DNA from: Phymatolithon calcareum
Taxonomy: Eukaryota > Rhodophyta > Florideophyceae > Hapalidiales
DNA length: 64,000 nt
Reading direction: 5' to 3'
NCBI GenBank assembly: GCA_977006965.1
Contig: OZ345365.1
Coordinates: 1,922,001-1,986,000, forward strand
Position 1 is the stretch's first letter; each line of letters starts with the position of its first letter. The position numbers and the translations under genes were made by a program. Below are positions 42,148 to 54,800 of the stretch, piece after piece. The notes below the pieces were generated by a model. That model did no database searches, was not told where the DNA came from, and worked only from the letters and a program-made list of their open reading frames with translations.

Positions 42148-44475
42148 TACTCAGTCGTGGGAACATTCCGAACTTAACAAATAAACTTACCTCTGGAGAA
42201 GAAAATATTTTTGTTTCCCCGTTACCACTGTAAAGCTCAAACGGTCTTCCTTTCGACCAAAATACTTAAAGGAAACGGAAGAATTCGTGCATCGTTTGTG
42301 AAGACCGCAATTATTTGCGGGACTCGGAACTTAATCAAGAGCTTCGAGAACATATGAGAGGAGAGTTCGACATGAAATAGTGACTACTGAACTGCAGCAG
42401 TAACCGCGTCAGCGGATCACTCTTTCGGAATTTATCAGAAGACAGTTGGATGTGCGGTACAAATTGATTAGGTAGAGTATTCAATTCACCTTCCACTTAG
42501 TCTACAATAATCATGGTCCATTCGTCGCACAAAAACTCTATGAAAACAGCCGAGACCCTGCCTTTGGCCGTATGGCCCTCGAAAAGTTGCTCCAAGCGTC
42601 TGCAAATGCGTTCGTAACTTTTAAATAAAAACTCCCACTTCTTCTTCTATAATTCCAAAGGTCCCTTTGTATTCAAAGGACCACCAAGTTTAATTTCGAT
42701 ATACTATTCGTTCTTACACTCCAAAGGATTCTTGGTAAAGGACCATCAAGTTGAAGAACGAAAACATAAGCTTTGCAGCATCCGTGCAGTGATCTTCGGT
42801 GCCTTACGCGCTGGGCACCTTCCATGTGATAAAATTGCCCTATTTTTATTCGCGTGTGCCGAACTCATTTTCTTATACATTTGAAGATGTTTAATTACTT
42901 CAAGAAGAAATGCAGTGCAAAAACGATGATTATGTGGCTCCCAGACATTTTGCTGCCAAGTCATGTAGTTCTGTTAGCATGTCGGATGTGGAAAAGTACG
43001 GGAAAAGACTAAAACGAGCTTAGGTTTGCGTTATTTCCTAAGACGACCTTGAAAACTAAAATGACCTTTGGTTTTGCATTATATTCTTAGATGAGATTGC
43101 TTTCACGTATTGGGGCTATTACTGGAAGTGGGCCAAGCTCGTTCAGTACCTCCCCTCTAAATGCAACCCCCTTAACTGCAATTCCTGCAGAACTGCAACC
43201 GGATTCCTTTCCCGACAAAAAATCGACCTAAACATATCTAAATTTTAAGGGCACTTGCAAGACTGCAAACTGCAATCCCCAAAAATGAAAACCGTTTTTT
43301 TTCGTTCATTTTTTAGAGATGCGTTGCACGTGAGAGGGGTCACTGTAAATATCAGTATATCATGCTCAATCCATCTGCTCTTCACCACTGGAGCCATTTT
43401 GCTCAAATATCTCCGTATGACGATAAAGATTCTGGAGCACCGCGACGATTGTCAACAGAGATTTCGTTCCGCAGGTACGCGTACTAAGCACAAGATTTAG
43501 GAGTCCCTGCCCCAAGTTAGGATCACTGATATGTAGCGCGGAGATTCTGGCACCTCGCGCAAATCTTGCAACGCAAGTCTACTGTACTGCTGGCAGTGCA
43601 CTCCAGCCGTCTCCAGCGTCTGTGACTCTAAGGTGGATGGACAGGTGTCGTGCTGATACTGGGCACGCTTCCGGGACCTGAAAAATAGTTGCAAAAATCT
43701 AAGCATGTAAAACTCATACTTTTTCGCACAATGGGTGTATAGGGTTGTTTTCAGGGCTGCCTTGGAACGCACGAGAGCACCAACATCATGTGCGCAGTCA
43801 TCTTCGCACTCCATGAACTCCATCATGATGAAGTGCGATGATGGCTGCGCTGGACGTCAACAGGATTCGCAGCGTGTCGAGCACGTCTGAAGGCCGATTA
43901 ATACTTTCAGATCTTTGCTGCGACAATTAATTCGTGTTGTCATCATGCTCGAATTCATTGGAACACTTGTCGTCATGAGAAACTTTTAACTAGCGTGTTC
44001 GCCCGAACCTGATCTGAAAAATCTAGATTTGGAGCCGAAGACAACCCCACCTGCCTCGTGCAGACCGACATTATTGCTTGCACCGTCTTACCTTTAATTG
44101 CTATGGGCAATCTCGGAAGCGCCCTGCACAATGATCCAAACAGTGCACGAACAGACTTGAAGCACTCCGTCTCATCACCTGGTCATGAAATCCATGAACG
44201 TGGCACCAATGTTGAAAATCGCGTGCCAGAAGACCCTCGTCGTGCCATAGATCTGTACACTCGCGCAATCGACGAACAAGGGGATGTGGAGTCCATGAAC
44301 AGATTGGCGCTCTTGTTTCAGCATGGTGCGGACGGTGTACCTGTGGATATCCCTCTCGCAGTTGCGCTGTATACTTCAGCTGTCGAAGGAGGACACGGAG
44401 AGGCGATGAACAACCTCGGAATGTTGATTCAGGATGGAGCTGAAGGAGTACCGGCAGACCCGCCCCGCGCCGTGG
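42148..44475 (+). repeat. Segmental duplication copy B
   Basis: Collinear with 22488-24161 plus 29616-30206. It lacks Copia element 3, so it shows the pre-insertion sequence GAGCACGTCTGAAGGCC near 43880. About 50 bp near 43787-43836 are not in copy A. It ends inside the third repeat of the Sel1-like gene, so the duplication break lies within that gene. A shared 3'-tail motif is at 42588-42648. Confidence 0.85.
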
Positions 44476-46793
44476 CGCTCTATAGTTGTGCCATTGAAGA
44501 AGACGGGAATGTTGACGCCATGCTCAACTTGGGGAATCTACTCCAAGATGGCGCGGACGGTGTTGCGGCAGATCCAGTTCGTGCTACTGAACTATACATC
44601 CGGGCAATTGATGAGGCGGCAAACGTGTGCGCAATGGAAAGCCTGGCGGATTTGCTGATAAGTGGAGGAGAAGGAGTACCAGCAGACCCACGTCGGGCTG
44701 TGAAGCTATACAATCGTGCCATCGAGGATTACGGGCATGTGCCTGCCATGACCAAGTTGGGTAGCTTGCTCCAAGATGGTGCAGAGGGTGTCCCAGCACA
44801 TCCGCTCAGTTCTATTGAACTATACACGCGAGCAATTGATGAGGGCGCAAGCGTGGTGGCCATGCACAAATTGGCAATGTTGATTGAGGACGGAGCAGAA
44901 GGAGTACCGGCAGACACGGTTCGTGCGGTGGAGCTGTATAATCGTGCTATCGAAGAAGGTAGATATGTTCCTGCCATGTACAACCTTGGGCTCCTACTCC
45001 AATATGGCGCGAACAATATATCGGCAAATCCTGCTGCTGCTCTTGAGCTATACTGACGGGCAGTTGATGAAGGAGCAGACGTAGCTGCCATGGGTACCAT
45101 GGCAGATTTGCTGAGTTATGGAGATGAAGGAGTACCGGCAGATCCTATTCGTGCTATGGAGCTTTGCAATCGTGCCGTAGAGGAAGGTGATAATGTTGAA
45201 GTCATCACCGACTTCGCCTTTCTGCTGGAAGACGGTGCAGAGGGTATTCCGCCAGACCCGATTCGTGCTTCCAAGCTATATGAACGAGCAATTGATGAGG
45301 GCGCAAACGTGGATGCAATGGTGAACATGGCAAATCTGCTTCAAGAGGGAGCTGAAGGAGTACCAGCAGACCCTGCTCGAGCGGTGGAGCTCTATAATCG
45401 AGCCGTCGAGGAAGGCCAGAATGCTTACGCTATGAACACCTTGGGGGTCATACTTCAACACGGTGCGGAGAGAATTCCATCAGATCCGATTCGTGCTTAT
45501 AAGCTATATGAACGAGCAATTGATGAGTGCGCAAGCGTAGTCGCAATGACTAACCTGGCAAATCTGCTTGTAAAAGGGGCTGAGGGAGTACCGGCAGATC
45601 CGCGTCGAGCGGTCGAGCTATACAATCGTGCCATCGCGGAAGGCCAGTATTCTGAAGCTATGAACAACTTGGGGCACTTGCTTCAACATGGCACAGACGG
45701 TGTTGCTGTCGATCCGGTTCGTGCTTTTGAACTATACACACGTGCAATTGATGAGGCCGCAGACGTAGTCACAATGACCAACCTGGCAGATCTGCTTGTA
45801 AAAGGAGCTGAGGGAGTACCGGCAGACCCGCGTCGAGCGGTCGAGCTATATAATCGAGCCATCGCGGAAGGCGATGAGTGGGCCAGCGTGCCCGCAATGA
45901 CCAACCTGGCATATATGCTTGAAAAGGGAGCTGAAGGAATACCGGCAGATCCTGCTCGAGCGGTCGAGCTATATAATCGAGCCGTCGAGGAAGGCGAAAA
46001 CTATTTCGCTATGAACAACTTGGGGCTCTTGCTTCAATATGGTGCGGAGGGTGTTGCCGTCGATCCGGTTCGTGCTTTTCAACTATACTCACGTGCAATT
46101 GATGAGGCCGCAGAAGTAGTCGCAATGGCCAACCTGGCAAATATGCTTGAGAGAGGAGCTGAGGGTGTACCGGCAGACCTTATTCGAGCGGTGGAGTTAT
46201 ATAATCGAGCCGTCGAGGAAGGCAAGGACTATTTCGCCATGAATAACTTGGGACTCTTGCTTCAATATGGCGCAGAGGGTGTTCCGCCAGATCCCTTACG
46301 TGCTGCTGAGTTATATACATGTGCAATTGATGAGGACGCATACGTGACGGCGATGGTCAACTTCGGAACTATGTTGGAAGAAGGAGCTGAAGGAATACCA
46401 CCAGATCCAGCTCGTGCGGTGGAGCTCTATAATAGGGCCGTGGAAGACGGAGATAATGTTGATGCAATGATCCGATTGGGGACTTTGCTCCAAAATGGCG
46501 CAGACGGAGTTCCGGGAGATCTATCCCGTGCCTCGCATCTCTACTCAAGTGCCGTCGAGAAGGGAAACGTAGCTGCCGTTTTGAAGCTTGGACACATACT
46601 CGAGCAAGGCGGAGAAGCCGTGCAAGCAGATATGATTCGTGCTGCGGAACTGTATTCTCGTGCCATTGACGAGTCCGCAGATGTCAATGCAATGGTGAGC
46701 CTGGCGTTGCTGGTGAGACGAGGTGGAGACCATGCACAAGCGGACCCAACTCGGGCTATGCAGCTGATAAAACAGGCATATTTCTCAGTGTAG
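44103..46793 (+). CDS. Long Sel1-like-repeat protein with an in-frame TGA
   Basis: From ATG 44103 (MGNLGSALHNDP) the frame encodes about 22 Sel1-like (SLR) units of 38 residues, typical unit AMNNLGLLLQYGAEGVP then ADPxRAVELYNRAVEEG. A TGA at 45054-45056 interrupts unit 7; the same frame resumes at once and runs unbroken through 15 further units to the stop at 46793. SLR solenoids bind proteins and act as adaptors. Units alternate between a NNLGxLLQ type and a TNLAxLL type, so the array probably grew by duplicating two-unit blocks. The frame is open upstream to 44013 without ATG, so an upstream exon is possible. The TGA may be a nonsense mutation, a sequencing error or a removed segment. A truncated copy is at 29834-30206. 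Confidence 0.75.
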
Positions 46794-47032
46794 AGCTTGC
46801 AAGAGCTTGGATCGTAGGGCCCATGAGTCTTGAAATATTGCAGTATACTGTACAGTGTTGTAAAGATTTTTGGTTGAAAATTATCAGCGCCCTAAACTAC
46901 TGAGACCGCTTTAGTGCCCACTTATTCCCTGCAATCTGACCCTCCCTGACGAGAAAACTTTACTAAACGCATTAGATTTCGTCGGGCACCTCAAGATTAG
47001 TCCTGATGCCTCGCTTGCAGAACCGGCGCATG
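46794..47032. other. Intergenic stretch, nothing recognised
   Basis: Holds the presumed 3' UTR of the Sel1-repeat gene and about 150 bp more before the 1.3-kb repeat. Confidence 0.4.
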
Positions 47033-47173
47033 GCGGCACAGTGGTAATGCGGGCCGTTCGCGTGAACTGCTTATTGAGCGGATGGCACCTCCCAGACGTA
47101 CTTGGTTACGGGGGAGACGGTGTGTGAAGTAGGATGGGTGTACTTGTACTTAATTCCAACGAGTATTCTAGCT

Positions 47174-47180
47174 TATATAA
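47174..47180 (+). promoter_or_regulatory. TATA-like box in the 1.3-kb repeat
   Basis: TATATAA, in copy 1 TATGTAA at 155-161. It lies about 45 bp upstream of the first conserved hairpin, a distance that would place a transcription start just before the structured segment. Confidence 0.35.
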
Positions 47181-47222
47181 GATCCATCTACAGGGGGGAG
47201 CTCGAGACTGATTTGGCTTAGA

Positions 47223-47417
47223 CTGTCGTCTATTGCAGACAGTGAACCGCACGCAATCGAGACGTTTCGGTTCGCAACGTGTGCGTGCCGTTAGGTGCTA
47301 CCAATCTAACGTAAGCTTTGCCGGTAGTCTTGCGAGCTGTGCTCGGTGCTCTACACAGCGAGCTCTTGTTTCGGTTAGGTCTTCTGTAGGCTATTGTCGG
47401 TACGCAACCGACAATAG
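47223..47417 (+). other. Conserved RNA-like hairpins, copy 2
   Basis: Same stems as 204-398: 47223-47227 with 47238-47242; 47249-47255 with 47282-47288; CGTTA/TAACG at 47289-47293 with 47307-47311 (compensating change); GCTGTG/CACAGC at 47336-47341 with 47354-47359; and the perfect 11-bp hairpin 47391-47401 with 47407-47417. Confidence 0.5.
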
Positions 47418-48399
47418 TGTTTGTCTTCTCGTCTTGAACGTCAATCTCGAGTGATCGTTTCTTTACCGTTGCCTGTCTTGATGAGGGTGCGCCAGGCTGA
47501 ACACAAGTAACCGAGAGATGAATCGTTCATATGTCGAGGGAGGACTGTTTGCCTGGGTGGCGATTGATGAGAGATGATAGGTACTTCTCGCAGGATCGAA
47601 TCTGCGACACCTCCCGTGACACAGGAACGTGGAATGTTGTCCCCCCTCGAGGCCCATCAGGAGACCAGAGGTGGGCTTATGTAGATCACCGAACTGCGGA
47701 ACACCCACTACGAAACTCTTCCCAGGACATGATCGAACCAAATTTTCTTGGCACTCGAAAAAGTGCCCCAAGCGTCAGCAGATGCGTTGGTAACTCTAAT
47801 ATAAAAATATACTTTCTTCTTTTTAAGCGCCCATGTCCATCCACCCTAGCTGTTTGGATCATGTAGTTCCTGCAGTCTTGCCTCATCTACACACCGACGG
47901 ATGATCGAAACAACCGACTTCTCGTGAACGAGAGGGTACTGCAATGATCGCCGATATCCCAAGCTCTCTCGGGAACGCCCCATGAGCTACAGCGCAGCAA
48001 GGTTGAGGCCCTGTGCATGCACCCAGGCAGGTTGCATGACCTTTCAAAATACCCCCACTCAAAACACTGTACATCTCGCCAATAATGATTCTACGGAGCT
48101 TATGGCGTGAACTCAAGGGATGCGTTTCGAGGAATACAGGGATTGTAAAGCATGACATGCTACTGCGGTGGAATGCTCCCCCCCTTCTAGACACCGTCAG
48201 AAGTACATTCATATTTAAATAATTTGCTCAAAAATTATTTATTTCTCGGAATAGCGAGACCCAAGTAAATGATTTTCTTCTCCAAGTTGTCGAATAAATA
48301 ACTCAAGGGATCCTTTCACAATGGAGGCATTCCGGAAGAGCTACTGCGAACCGGTCGCCCTTTACGGTGCACATGCATAAGGGGATATGTGCTGAATTC

Positions 48400-49182
48400 T
48401 TTTAAAAGCTCCCAAGGCCTCTCTTCAAGAGTAACAGGGCCACTTTTGCACGATTTTCTAAGCTAACGTAGTTGGACTATTCATTATATCTTTGATTCGT
48501 ATTTCTCTCCCAACAAGTGCTCTAATGAGCCGCCTACATTCATATTCAATTTCAGGACTAATCTTGGATGAAGATAGAATGTGTTAGGATAAGCGCCCTG
48601 TCGTAATCTAAGTAGAGGTAATAATAGAACCATGTCTTGCTAGCCTCTTAGGGGAATAAAGCATTCATTCATTCATTCATAGAATGTATAGGAGCGCGGC
48701 CAGTTCAATCACGGCCGTGGCACCAAAGTATGCACCTAGTACTGATTTTCTCCAAAGAGGTGCTATGTTGAATATCAGCTATAGGCATCGCAACCGTGTT
48801 GACCTTTCTCTTACGCGGAGAAACACGGGTAGATTTCGAATCAGTTGGTATCTCGAGCGATCTGCACTCTTCTTCCTTTGCCCAGAACTCAATTATTTCT
48901 TTTCGTCGCCCTTTTTTGAGAATAAGCCCTCCTCCGCTTTATCGAGAGCTTTCTGCACATCTTTATATTTCTTGAGGCACTCTATGTCCTTGGTTGCCTC
49001 CTTAATGTCTTCATCTCTCCCAGAATATTCATCTGCCTCATCGAGGAGCTTCTTTTGTCTCACTAGACTCGCAGAAACCCTTTTTGCTTGGTGTCTTCTC
49101 CTCATGGCTGGTGGTTCTAGTCGGCACAGAACTCGCATTCTACCATGGCGGTGCTGGGCATATGTCCCACAAACGTACTTGC
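48400..49182 (-). mobile_element. LINE-B3, 3' fragment, interrupted
   Basis: Minus strand: HRHGRMRVLCRLEPPAMRRR, EYSGRDEDIKEATKDIECLKKY and EEGLFSKKGDEKK, then a degraded C-terminal end and a tail near 48400-48440 like that of LINE-B1. It is most similar to LINE-B2. A 96-bp retroposon tail (48583-48678) interrupts it. Confidence 0.7.
48583..48678 (+). mobile_element. 96-bp retroposon fragment with ATTC tail
   Basis: Flanked by the 9-bp duplication ATAGAATGT (48574-48582, 48679-48687). It ends CTTAGGGG, AATAAAG, then four CATT/ATTC repeats. This is a strongly 5'-truncated LINE or SINE end; the tail resembles the one at 11655-11691. Confidence 0.65.
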
Positions 49183-50662
49183 TCACCAGCACCGGCAAAG
49201 CGCGGTACCACCCAGGACTGCTTACAGCACTCATCCACCCGACGGTGTCCTCGTCGCCTATCCAATAAATGTGCATTCCGCAGTGATACCGCCTCGTTGA
49301 TCAGCCTCCCTTGCCATGTGCTGCGCCCCGCACATCCCGACGCGGTGTTCGACAACGGATATTGTGTAAGCAAACCGATGCGTGTCGCGCAACGTGGGCA
49401 CACCCGCGGAACACGTGTCGTAGGCCATACCCAGGCCTACGTGTGAGTGTATACCAAGCACGACTTGTTAGGAGAACTTGATGTCGTCTCGCCTGACCGC
49501 GAGCCGAATACCGTCGCTCATGGGGAGCCATGGTACGAGCGCCAAGCTCTAGGACCGATTGGGGTTTGAGTTTCCTCTTAGTTCTGGAAACTTCGGATTC
49601 TAACCAGAGTTTTTTATCCGAAAATGACGGTACTGGTCTTCATACGAACTGCGATTTCGTCATGAAGATCTTTCCCCACGTTCACCTGCGAAAATTTTGC
49701 TGCTTGGACGTCCGCTAAGCTGAGAATAATTGGATAAAAAGAGACTACAATGATAGAGCTGATTGGGTTTTCGGATTTTTCGTCCTCATGGCAACGGTTG
49801 AGCTCAGCGCCGTGAGCAATTTTTGGAGGACAACAAGACCAAAGAACTCTCTCCGCGCTCCTTCTTCAAGACTGAAATGCCGTTCCCCGAATACCTCCAG
49901 GGAAGTTCATTTAGTGCGCAACCAAGTGAAACATGTAGTCCGCGCAGCACCGCTTGTAGCTCCGTCAAGATTCTGTCGATGCCATAACTGACTACAGAAA
50001 GCGCACTTTGCCTTCGCCGGACCTCATTTGCGTCGAAGAGTCCATATCCCGTTGGCATAGGAACGGAGGACATTAGCCGGAGAACGGTTGAGAAATACAA
50101 CACTTGGCGAGTAGAAGAAGTGCGATAATGCTGCACCTTCAACAAGTGCGACCATAGTTTATAGGGGCCATCAAACTCTTCTGAAAATTTGCGTGATTGT
50201 GAGATGGCTTTTATTCTCTGGTGCCCATCCCGAGGGTCAGCACCACATGACACAGCGAAGGTATTGTCAAGTGCTTCCCGAGCAACTCATCGATTGCACA
50301 TTCCCCACGCGCATTACTCATCGACGTTTAGTCGCTACAGAACGTACACTGGCATTCGGGAGCGGTGTTAGAACCGACTGAACTCCCAATAAAAAGAAAA
50401 GAAGAACTGCAGATGTCATGCTGACTACTTGTGCTTTTCAAAACAACTGCAGAGTTGGGAAATTCAAGACGACGACCCTCTTGTGCTCATAATTTAATAG
50501 GCGTGACAGTTTCACTAAGCATGTTCAAGACCTCCGTGAGCGTGATGCATTTGACGAGCTTGATAGTTAGTAGTTTTCGCTTGCAAAATTAAATAATTCT
50601 CATTCCCTCAATTGAGGGAAAAGTGCTCCTCAATTGAGGAAAAACTCCCGTCACAAAGACAG
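49183..50662 (+). mobile_element. piggyBac-like transposon, right part (copy F)
   Basis: Short match to copy D at 49183-49240 (compare 7784-7840), then about 230 bp of unrelated sequence (49241-49470), then a continuous match from the SPDREPN block to the right end. The Cys-rich block lies near 50440-50570 and is shortened. It ends AAAGACA followed by GTAG, a mutated TAGACA plus CTAG, then the right part of repeat X (50667-50690). Confidence 0.75.
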
Positions 50663-50794
50663 TAGAGGACGTCTCTAATTTAGGGTTCTGTAAGAATGTG
50701 CCATGTCTGGCCATTGCTGCTCGTATCGGTCATACTCGCTTCCACTCGCATCCGCTACAATCTAACTCCGATTTATATACTTTTTTAATGCAAT

Positions 50795-53040
50795 TTTTTT
50801 AAAGCCCCGCAGTCATACGAATATTCGGGCAGGGCTTCCTCAGGTGCTGCCCTCGCTAGGGCGGCTCAACTCTTATGTCTGGCATTCTATCTGGGACCTT
50901 AGCATGTGTTCGGTTGTTTTGATTGCTCTTCGTAACAGTTTCGAGGCGTCGCTTCTTCTTTCAGTACAGGTCTTCTTCATGCTGCATACTCTCGATGATG
51001 CTTTTGCTGAAGAGCAAAAGGTCATCTAATGCCTTCTCAGTTGCCGCTCTGTCGTCTTCCTTGAGTTCATATACTGACAAGTTGCGATCCAGGGTCTCCA
51101 TGTGCTGTCTGACTTTGTTTCCGAATCTATCTGCCATCAGTGTGGTAGACACTTGGGGAAATCTTCCAAAGGCGTACTGAACCGCCAGTTGCCTGTGTTT
51201 CAGTTGTGGAAATTTGAGTATTGCAGGGAGTTCTCTTGTCTTGTCGTACGGAATTTTCCTCTTTCTCTTCGATTCAAGGCTCTCTCCTTCCTTTTTCAGG
51301 AATGCTGATCGGAGTTTTTCTGCAGATTGGTTCGCTATTATGTGCTTCATCGCTTCATTAAACGGTTCTCTGGTTTCCATCGATGTGATGTCGTTACTTG
51401 TGGCTTGAAGCTCTTCTGAATTTCTTTTCTCTGGTGGTTGCATCAGAAACTTTTCTTTCTTCGCTATGGTCCTTCTCAGCATCTTGAACGCTAGTATTTC
51501 CCGTCGATGGGAAGCAGCTTGGATTCGACATATTAGGCGAAGTCTATCCGTCTCTCCTCGTGCCCGTGGCCCGAAGACTTGTCTGAAAAACGTTTGTTCC
51601 ACTTCCTTGACCGCGCTCTGGACATTTTCTGTCCACGGTTTTAAGTGCATAGCGTACTCCTAGCGTGGCTGGATTAATGCCTTGTATACTTGGATGCATT
51701 TATGTATGCCAATTCCCTTCTTGAATACCCCTAGTGCACGGAGCTCGTACAGAGCGATCCTAGCCTTCTTGAGGCGTTGCAACATCAGTGTATCTGTAAC
51801 CCCCTCTGGTCCTAGGGATACTCCGAGGTAGGTGACTTTCGCGACATGTGCGAGGGCCTTATTAGCCAGCTGGAATGTCACGCCCGCTGTCTCATCCGAT
51901 TCAAGTATCACGCTTTTTCCTTGTTTCGTGTTCCATGTCATCCCTCGTTCTTGGGCCCATTGAGTGGCTTTGTCTAGCAATCCCTGCAGAGCGGAAGGTG
52001 ATTTCGCTAGGAGAATTTCGTCGTCTGCGAAGAGGATTGAAGGAACGTCGGCCCAATCTCTGGGCACTTCTCCCATGCGTTCCGCAAACTCGTCCATGAA
52101 GATGTTGTATAGACTTGGACTGAGAGGGGACCCCTGTGGTACTCCTCTGTCCACTAGAAACCAGTTCTTATCAGTATCTCCGATGGTTGACACCCAGGAC
52201 GGTGTCAAGAATGCTTCCGTCATAGCGCATAGCTTTGGTGGCATTACCTGTCTCATTCTGGCGACCAGATGTTTTCTTGGGACAGTGTCGTATGCTGCCT
52301 TGAGGTCCAGTACTGCTACGCACCTATGTTGGCCTTTCAATAGTTCCGTGGCTCTTAGGATTGCGAGTTCTGTACTTTTCCCTTTTTGGAACCCGAGTTG
52401 GAACCAGTGTTTGTAGTAAACCCCGCGGAGCATACTATCTATTGCCGTTTCAATAACTTTCCTTGCATGACTGAGCAGGGATATTGGGCGATAATTTTCA
52501 GGTTCGTGGTGTTGTCCCTTCTTGTGAATAGGTACCAATAGGGCCTTCTGCCAGTAAATTGGCATGTCTCCGCACCTCCCACAGGCTTCCCATAGGGCTG
52601 TAAGAACCTCCCCATTCAGAGGTACGTCTAGCTTCAGCATTTCAGAATTGATCTCGTCCACACCTGGGGCTTTTCCAGTTGGAGACTTTCGAATGGCTTC
52701 TTCGATTGATTCCTTCATTCCTTCGGGACACCGGAATTTCCTGGGGCAAGGTTGCTACTTTTCGGTACTGTGGCAAGTTCTCGAAATGTGTGCTGAGAAT
52801 AATGCATGGTTCATTGGTTTTCCAGTCATCTTGTTGCGAGCTGTTCTCCCTTTTATCTTTTTCTTCATCCTGGCTAGCTGCTTCACGGCTGCTGGACCAT
52901 CTTTCTCTTCGAGCTCAGAGATGTATTCCTGGTATTGCTCGCTCTTTCGCTGGCCGATTTATATACTGCGCTCATCTCCACATCTCACTTCTCAAAAGAA
53001 GACGACCGCATCTCAACGTCAACCGTTCTAGCTACTCACA
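50795..53040 (-). mobile_element. LINE-C, non-LTR retrotransposon, fairly complete RT
   Basis: Minus strand. From about 53030: pre-RT region with MKKKIKGRTARNKMTGKP, then RT in the frame 52718-51660 with GKAPGVDEINSEML, NYRPISLLSHARKVIE, FQLGFQKGKSTELAIL, AVLDLKAAYDTVPRKH, DRGVPQGSPLSPSLYNIFMD and SILFADDEILLA (FADD intact). A TAG at 51660-51662 replaces the Trp of PRWEYAMHL, and the frame continues to 50961 through the C-terminal domain. The tail contains GAAGCCCTGCCCG and an A-rich end near 50795-50830. The endonuclease is not visible. It may have lost activity only recently. Confidence 0.85.
51660..52718 (-). pseudogene. Reverse transcriptase of LINE-C
   Basis: 352 codons from ATG 52718 to a premature TAG. 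The fingers, palm and thumb blocks of RVT_1 are all present with the FADD catalytic pair. The region beyond the stop (50961-51650) is in the same frame and contains a QAASHRREILAFKMLRRTIAK block that is the counterpart of the C-terminal domain in LINE-B. Reverse transcription by target priming is the expected role. Confidence 0.8.
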
Positions 53041-53208
53041 CAGCTTTCTCAATCTACATCAACATTAAATGGGACCTGCACGACAACAACTTCACGTGCA
53101 GGGTACCCGCTCTTGACTTCTTGCCCATATGCGCGCGCGAGGTCCACAACTCCTTAAGATGGAAGGTTCTGATCTCTCCGACATTACATTCTTACAGTGC
53201 CCTACGAT

Positions 53209-53600
53209 AGCAAATCGCTCCCTATCATACAGCGGTTGGAAATCCAAAAGAATCGTAAAATATCAAAATTATTTCGCAGGGTCGAAAAACGAAACAAATA
53301 GTTTCTTGTTCTTCTTGCAAAGAATAAATTATTTTTAAAAATATTTCATGCCATGCGCGAGATTTATTTATTTTAAGCGAAATACTGGAAAGTTATTTTT
53401 TATAGCTATCAAAGACGAAAATAAATGAAAAATAGTATTTTGACAGCCTCTGATGGTGGGAACATTCCAAATTACCACTTAATGGTAAGTGTTCTATGTA
53501 CAGTATTCTTGAGTTGACGAGAAGGTGCGGAAGTAATGAAACTTTCTCTTCGGGTATAAATCGTTTTTTCGACTTTTTCACATCCTCTGCGCCTCCAGTA
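53209..53600. repeat. Dispersed repeat, unfilled counterpart of 9230-10950
   Basis: Starting GCAAATCGCTCCCTATCATA, it matches 9237-9282 and continues without a break into the part that corresponds to 10594-10910. The transposon 9283-10580 is absent here, so this is the empty site. Confidence 0.75.
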
Positions 53601-53959
53601 TCTTGTTTCTTTGGTATTTCTTGATATTTTTCGTCGCTTTCGTTTCATTTGCAGCTTCGCACAGGAACTCATCCACTTTCACGTGGACAATATCTCTCTC
53701 CGCTTCTACACGTTCCTTACTTGCGAGCTCTGTTTGCTGGACCTGCTATCAGAGCATCGCGTCTTCTTATCAATCTCTGCACAAATCATCGTGCGAGGAC
53801 GTTTCCTCTTCCCTTGGTTTGGAGAATGGGACACATGGCCCTGCACCTGTCCAAGCTTCTTTTTCCTGGTTTCCCAAGGAGTTCCACGAAGAACATAGAT
53901 TCAACCTTCCAGACTTCCGAGGCCACCTAAGCGGTCCAAGGTGTGAGACGTAGAGCATG

Positions 53960-54800
53960 TTCCCATCATGAATGCACAAAATATTTGTACAGTCTAATTG
54001 CCTTCGCGGGGTGGACACCACTAGTAAACAAACCCAGTCGTCGAAGATACAAAGCACATTTTTTGGATTTCTTGATTCTCTCTGCCAGTTTGGTGTTTGA
54101 AACTCCCTGTTCCTTTAGTGCTACCCTGAGGTACTCTACTTCCCGAAGAGTCTTAGCTGCCGTCCGGACAGACGGAAGCAATGGCCTGCCGTGTGATTGG
54201 TCCAAAGAATTACGCTTTTCACGATGTTCCACTCCATACCATTGATCTGTACCCGCTCCGAGGCCAGATCCAGGATACTTTGGAGACCTTGGGATCCAGA
54301 AAAGGAAGAACAAAGTTGGCGATCTCTCGTTCCAGCACCTTCCTTATTCTCTCTGTAAGCCTATTCCTGGGTACGGAGTCGTAGCCAGCTTTAAGGTCTA
54401 AGACTGCCACGAAGCTGTGGTCTCTTTGTCGGAGAGCTTAGCATGGAGAAGCGTCAACTCAGTTGCCTTTCGTTTCTGGAACCCAAGCTGGGAACTATGG
54501 AACTTTTACTTCCTTCTGATTATCTTTTATAAGGCCATTTCGATTATCTTCTTCATGTGACTTAAGAGGGAGATTGGGCGATATTTCGTCGGCAATGCTT
54601 ATCTCTATCCATATAGATAGGTAAAAGTTCAGCTTTTCTCCAAGCCAAGGGTGTGGTTTCAAGCCACCACAAAGTTCATAAATCGCGAATAGTACTCTTG
54701 TTCTTAGTACGGGGTCCACTTTAAACATATCGTTTTGTACCTTGCCCGGTCTTGGAGCTTTTCAAGTTGGACTAGCCCGGATAACTGAGCTTATGTCGCT
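53960..54800 (-). mobile_element. LINE-D, degraded non-LTR retrotransposon
   Basis: Minus strand fragments: AVLDLKAGYDSVPRNRLTERI (54410-54340), then a deleted palm, then the post-RT region EQGVSNTKLAERIKKSKKCALYLRRLG and HPAKAIRLYKYFVHS (54130-53966). Near 54550-54730 are remnants of the upstream RT. FADD is not preserved. Confidence 0.65.

Larger units (their letters stand above)
47033..48318 (+). repeat. 1.3-kb dispersed repeat, copy 2
   Basis: Collinear with 2-1299 on the same strand, with scattered substitutions and small indels. It contains the TATA-like box, hairpin series and tail motif (47765-47823). Similarity ends at about 48318, where unrelated sequence leads into LINE-B3. Confidence 0.8.

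Noticed and set aside
44058-44102. Upstream start of the Sel1-repeat gene at GTG 44058
   Set aside because: A GTG start is not expected in a nuclear gene; the first ATG in frame is 44103.
53611-53953. Plus-strand ORFs of 93-116 codons
   Set aside because: Three overlapping frames open by chance over the same 300 bp; none shows a domain or a repeat partner.
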